Below are positions 15,511 through 17,630 of a stretch of 17,630 nt of DNA, piece after piece. Location: contig CAYMHW010000048.1 in the NCBI GenBank assembly GCA_964390365.1, forward strand, positions 1 to 17,630. Reading direction: 5' to 3'. A program made the position numbers and the translations under genes. The DNA comes from JALQTD01 sp964390365. GTDB taxonomy: Bacteria; Bacteroidota; Bacteroidia; Flavobacteriales_D; Sanyastnellaceae. The notes under the pieces were generated by a model. The model worked only from the letters and a program-made list of their open reading frames with translations. It had not been told where the DNA came from and searched no databases. Position 1 is the stretch's first letter, and each line of letters starts with the position of its first letter.

Positions 15511-15912
15511 ATGTACACGCCACCTCTCGCTCGCGCGGTCACTTCGGGAATCGATGTCATGGTCCAATCGGCCTTCGTCGGGGAGCGCCCCACCGAACAC
15601 GGGGTGCTGTACCTCCACCGGTACGAAGTGCTCATACGGAACACGACGGACCGGGACGTGCAGTTGTTGGCCAGGAAGTGGCGGATTGCGGATTTGGGCC
15701 AACCGGTGGAAGAGGTGGAAGGCCGAGGCGTCATCGGCGTAGAGCCCGTCATCCGGGCGCATTCGGGATACAGTTACGTTTCAGGGGCGGCCTTGCGGTC
15801 GCCGTTGGGAACCATGGCCGGGAGGTATTGGTTCGTGGATTTGGACCGCGGGGAGCGGTTCTGGGTGGCCATTCCCCATTTCCAATTGGAGGTGCCTTGG
15901 GTGTGGAATTGA
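15511..15912 (+). CDS. apaG: ApaG domain protein
   Basis: 133-residue single-domain beta-sandwich (FN3-like) protein of the ApaG family. In enterobacteria apaG has been linked to Co2+/Mg2+ resistance, but its biochemical role is unresolved. The family signature is complete: HRYEVLIRNTTDRDVQLLARKW, then RIADLGQPVEEVEGRGVIG, EPVIRAHSGYSYVSGAALRSPLGTMAGRYWF and a C-terminal FWVAIPHFQLEVP, of which key elements are QLL, GxGVxG, PLGxMxGxY and IPxFxL. No signal peptide, so cytosolic. ATG 15511 was chosen over an in-frame TTG at 15475, which lies inside the promoter. It follows the Plug-like gene by 45 bp. Confidence 0.95.
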   Translation: MYTPPLARAVTSGIDVMVQSAFVGERPTEHGVLYLHRYEVLIRNTTDRDVQLLARKWRIADLGQPVEEVEGRGVIGVEPVIRAHSGYSYVSGAALRSPLGTMAGRYWFVDLDRGERFWVAIPHFQLEVPWVWN

Positions 15913-15927
15913 GGGAGGCGGCGGGCC

Positions 15928-15939
15928 TATCTTCGCACC
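15928..15939 (+). promoter_or_regulatory. -7-like element of the SDR gene
   Basis: TATCTTCG (15928-15935) starts 12 nt before ATG 15940. It deviates from TAnnTTTG by one base. A TTG at 15909-15911 is 16 nt upstream, slightly short for the usual -33 spacing. The geometry again predicts a leaderless mRNA. Confidence 0.5.
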
Positions 15940-16659
15940 ATGAATCACAACCGCATTTTCATCACAGGAGCGTCGAGCGGCATCGGAGCCGCTGCCGCTG
16001 AGGCGCTGGTAAAGAAGGGATGGCAAGTGGCCGCTTTTGCCCGGAACGGCGATGCGCTGGAGGACTTGAAGGCGAAACTCCATGAGGCGCCCGGAACGTT
16101 GATGCCGTTGGTGGGCGATGTGACCCAACCGGAGACCGTCCGCGCGGCGGTGGAGCAGGCCGTGGGGGAATGGGGAGGATTGGACGCGGTGATTCCGAAT
16201 GCGGGTTTGGGCTACTTCGACCCCTTGCCACAAGGGAAACTCGAGGAATGGCACGAAATGGTGAACATCAACATCAACGGGGTGCTGACGACCCTGCATG
16301 CGACGCTGCCGGTGCTGGCGGCGAACAAGGGCCACGTCATCAACATCGGTTCGCTGGCGGCGCGGCAGGTTTTCCCCAACAGCGGCGTGTACTGCGCGAC
16401 GAAGCACGCGGTGCTCGCGTTGAGTGAGTCGATTCGGCTGGAATACCGCAACGACGTCGCGGTGACCACGATCAACCCGGGCGCGGTGAACACCGCCTTC
16501 ATCGACAAAACGACCAACGAAGCGTTGCGGGCCGATTACCGCCCGCAATTCGACGCGGGCATGGCGCCTGAATTCGTAGCGGATGCCATCGTGGCGGCGC
16601 TCGAAGCGCGAGGACGCGGGGTCTTCTCGGAAATCACTTTGCGTCCCGATCGCCGGTGA
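15940..16659 (+). CDS. Short-chain dehydrogenase/reductase, classical SDR
   Basis: Cytosolic NAD(P)-dependent oxidoreductase of 239 residues, Rossmann fold. The coenzyme motif TGASSGIG is at residues 9-16, NAGLG follows strand four, and the catalytic residues are Ser138 (in GSLAA), Tyr151 and Lys155 (YCATK). PGAVNT after the active site is the usual PG motif. The substrate cannot be told from sequence; many similar proteins are annotated only as SDR family oxidoreductase. ATG 15940 lies directly after a -7-like element. Its TGA overlaps the GTG of the glycosyltransferase by 4 nt (GTGA), suggesting a two-gene unit. Confidence 0.94.
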   Translation: MNHNRIFITGASSGIGAAAAEALVKKGWQVAAFARNGDALEDLKAKLHEAPGTLMPLVGDVTQPETVRAAVEQAVGEWGGLDAVIPNAGLGYFDPLPQGKLEEWHEMVNININGVLTTLHATLPVLAANKGHVINIGSLAARQVFPNSGVYCATKHAVLALSESIRLEYRNDVAVTTINPGAVNTAFIDKTTNEALRADYRPQFDAGMAPEFVADAIVAALEARGRGVFSEITLRPDRR

Positions 16660-17630
16660 AGATCGCGTTTTTGACGAGCTCCACGGGGTGGGGCGGATTG
16701 GAGCGCAACCTGCTGCGTTATGCGGCGTGGATGAGGGAATGCGGGCACGAGTCGGTCGTGTTTGCCGTGGTGGATTCGCCGGTGGCGCAGGCCGCTGAGG
16801 AGTTCGAGGCGATTGAGCGGCAGCCGCGGTATTTCGCGGGGCCCGCTGCGTGGCGGTTGGGGCGGCGGTTGAGGGGCCTGGACGTGCTGTGGGTGCGCGA
16901 TCCGCGGGATTTGGCCTTCGCGGGGATGGCGGCGAGGCAGGCCGGCATTCCGCTGATTTTCCAGCAGGGCATGCAGTTTTCCCAGGCCAAACACACGCCC
17001 TGGCACGCCCGCCGCTTCGGCCGCGTCACCCGCTGGGTCGCCCCGGCTCACTGGCTCGCCGAACAAGCGGCCCGCCTGACGCCCCTGCGCCCCGACCAAC
17101 TCACCACCATCCCCCTCGCCCTCGACGACTCCTGGTTCGCCGAACCCCACGACCCCGATGCCCGCACCCGCTGGAACTGGCTTGCCGAAGCCCAAATCGT
17201 CGGGCTCTTCGGCCGGTTCGACCCCTTGAAAGGCCAGGCCGAACTCCTGCACGCCCTCGCCCAAGCGCCCGGGGTCCACGGCTGGTTCGTCGGCGAATCC
17301 ACGGTCAACGAAGGCCGCCCCTACGAGGACGAACTGCGCGCCCTCGCCGCCGAGCTCGGCCTCACCGACCGCGTCCGCTTCTCCCCTCCGACTGAAGCCC
17401 TGCGCTCCGCCTACGACGCCATCGACGCCTTCGCCCTGTGCAGCACCTCCGAAACCTTCGGCATGGTCACGCTCGAAGCCCTCGCCCGCGGCTGCTTCGT
17501 CATCGGCACCCGCTCCGGCGGCACGCCCGAACTCCTCCGCGACCAACCCGGAACCGCCCTCTACGATCCCGGCGACGTCGCCGCCCTCGCGGCGCACCTG
17601 CGCAACCTCCCCGGCCGCCGGTTCACCCGC
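16656..17630 (+). CDS. GT4-family glycosyltransferase (3' end cut by window edge)
   Basis: GT-B fold glycosyltransferase, 325 residues visible, no signal peptide. It probably transfers a sugar from a nucleotide donor to a cell-envelope glycan or lipid acceptor; neither donor nor acceptor can be predicted. The N-terminus starts MKIAFLTSSTGWGGLERNLL, a typical GT4 opening with GGLER. The C-terminal domain shows GLFGRFDPLKGQAELLHA and the GT4 signature ETFGMVTLE with the paired Glu266 and Glu274, then GGTPELL. The start is GTG 16656, overlapping the SDR stop by 4 nt; it gives the canonical N-terminus. The gene continues past 17630. Wobble bases are G-rich before about 16980 and C-rich after it, the reverse order from mazG. 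Confidence 0.93.
   Translation, partial: MKIAFLTSSTGWGGLERNLLRYAAWMRECGHESVVFAVVDSPVAQAAEEFEAIERQPRYFAGPAAWRLGRRLRGLDVLWVRDPRDLAFAGMAARQAGIPLIFQQGMQFSQAKHTPWHARRFGRVTRWVAPAHWLAEQAARLTPLRPDQLTTIPLALDDSWFAEPHDPDARTRWNWLAEAQIVGLFGRFDPLKGQAELLHALAQAPGVHGWFVGESTVNEGRPYEDELRALAAELGLTDRVRFSPPTEALRSAYDAIDAFALCSTSETFGMVTLEALARGCFVIGTRSGGTPELLRDQPGTALYDPGDVAALAAHLRNLPGRRFTR

Overview
The window looks like a chromosomal segment from a GC-rich member of the Bacteroidota, probably of the Flavobacteriales or a related marine or wastewater lineage. The evidence is a type IX secretion Plug-family protein (DUF5103), a Bacteroidota-style Na+-NQR operon with its own apbE, an extracellular beta-helix protein carrying the Cys-rich 'ACNYNPEATVDDGSC' type of repeat, a head-GIN (DUF2807) lipoprotein, and TAnnTTTG-type -7 promoter elements with no clear Shine-Dalgarno sequences. 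The lineage is inferred from gene content only. Gene density is very high: the largest gap between genes is 89 bp, and I saw no tRNA, rRNA, CRISPR array, insertion sequence or phage gene.

Layout. Positions 1-3786 (minus strand) read mazG -> DUF2807 lipoprotein -> M1 metallopeptidase (cut by the left edge). Positions 3823-4917 (plus) hold a PagL-like lipid A deacylase family barrel, divergent from mazG and convergent, with a 38-bp overlap, with a secreted beta-helix protein (4880-6670, minus). Positions 6760-6960 (plus) hold a 66-residue single-span protein with four cysteines, a probable Bacteroidota NqrM-type maturation factor, ending 1 nt from the end of apbE. Positions 6962-14052 (minus) are the complete nqrA-B-C-D-E-F-apbE operon. 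Positions 14134-15912 (plus) hold the T9SS Plug-like protein and apaG. Positions 15940-17630 (plus) hold a short-chain dehydrogenase overlapping a GT4 glycosyltransferase that is cut by the right edge.

How the genes fit together. NqrA-F form the membrane complex that oxidises NADH, reduces quinone and exports Na+. ApbE attaches FMN to the threonines of NqrB and NqrC. The small four-Cys protein is well placed to help assemble the Fe-S/Fe site shared by NqrD and NqrE, whose four ligand cysteines are all present. The flanking genes are mostly envelope and secretion functions (Plug, lipid A deacylase-like barrel, secreted beta-helix protein, lipoprotein, secreted peptidase) plus housekeeping (MazG, ApaG).

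Most notable non-gene signals. Six genes carry a -7-like element placed 12-13 nt before the start codon, which predicts leaderless or nearly leaderless mRNAs. Several genes also switch sharply from C-ending to G-ending synonymous codons, or the reverse, part-way through.
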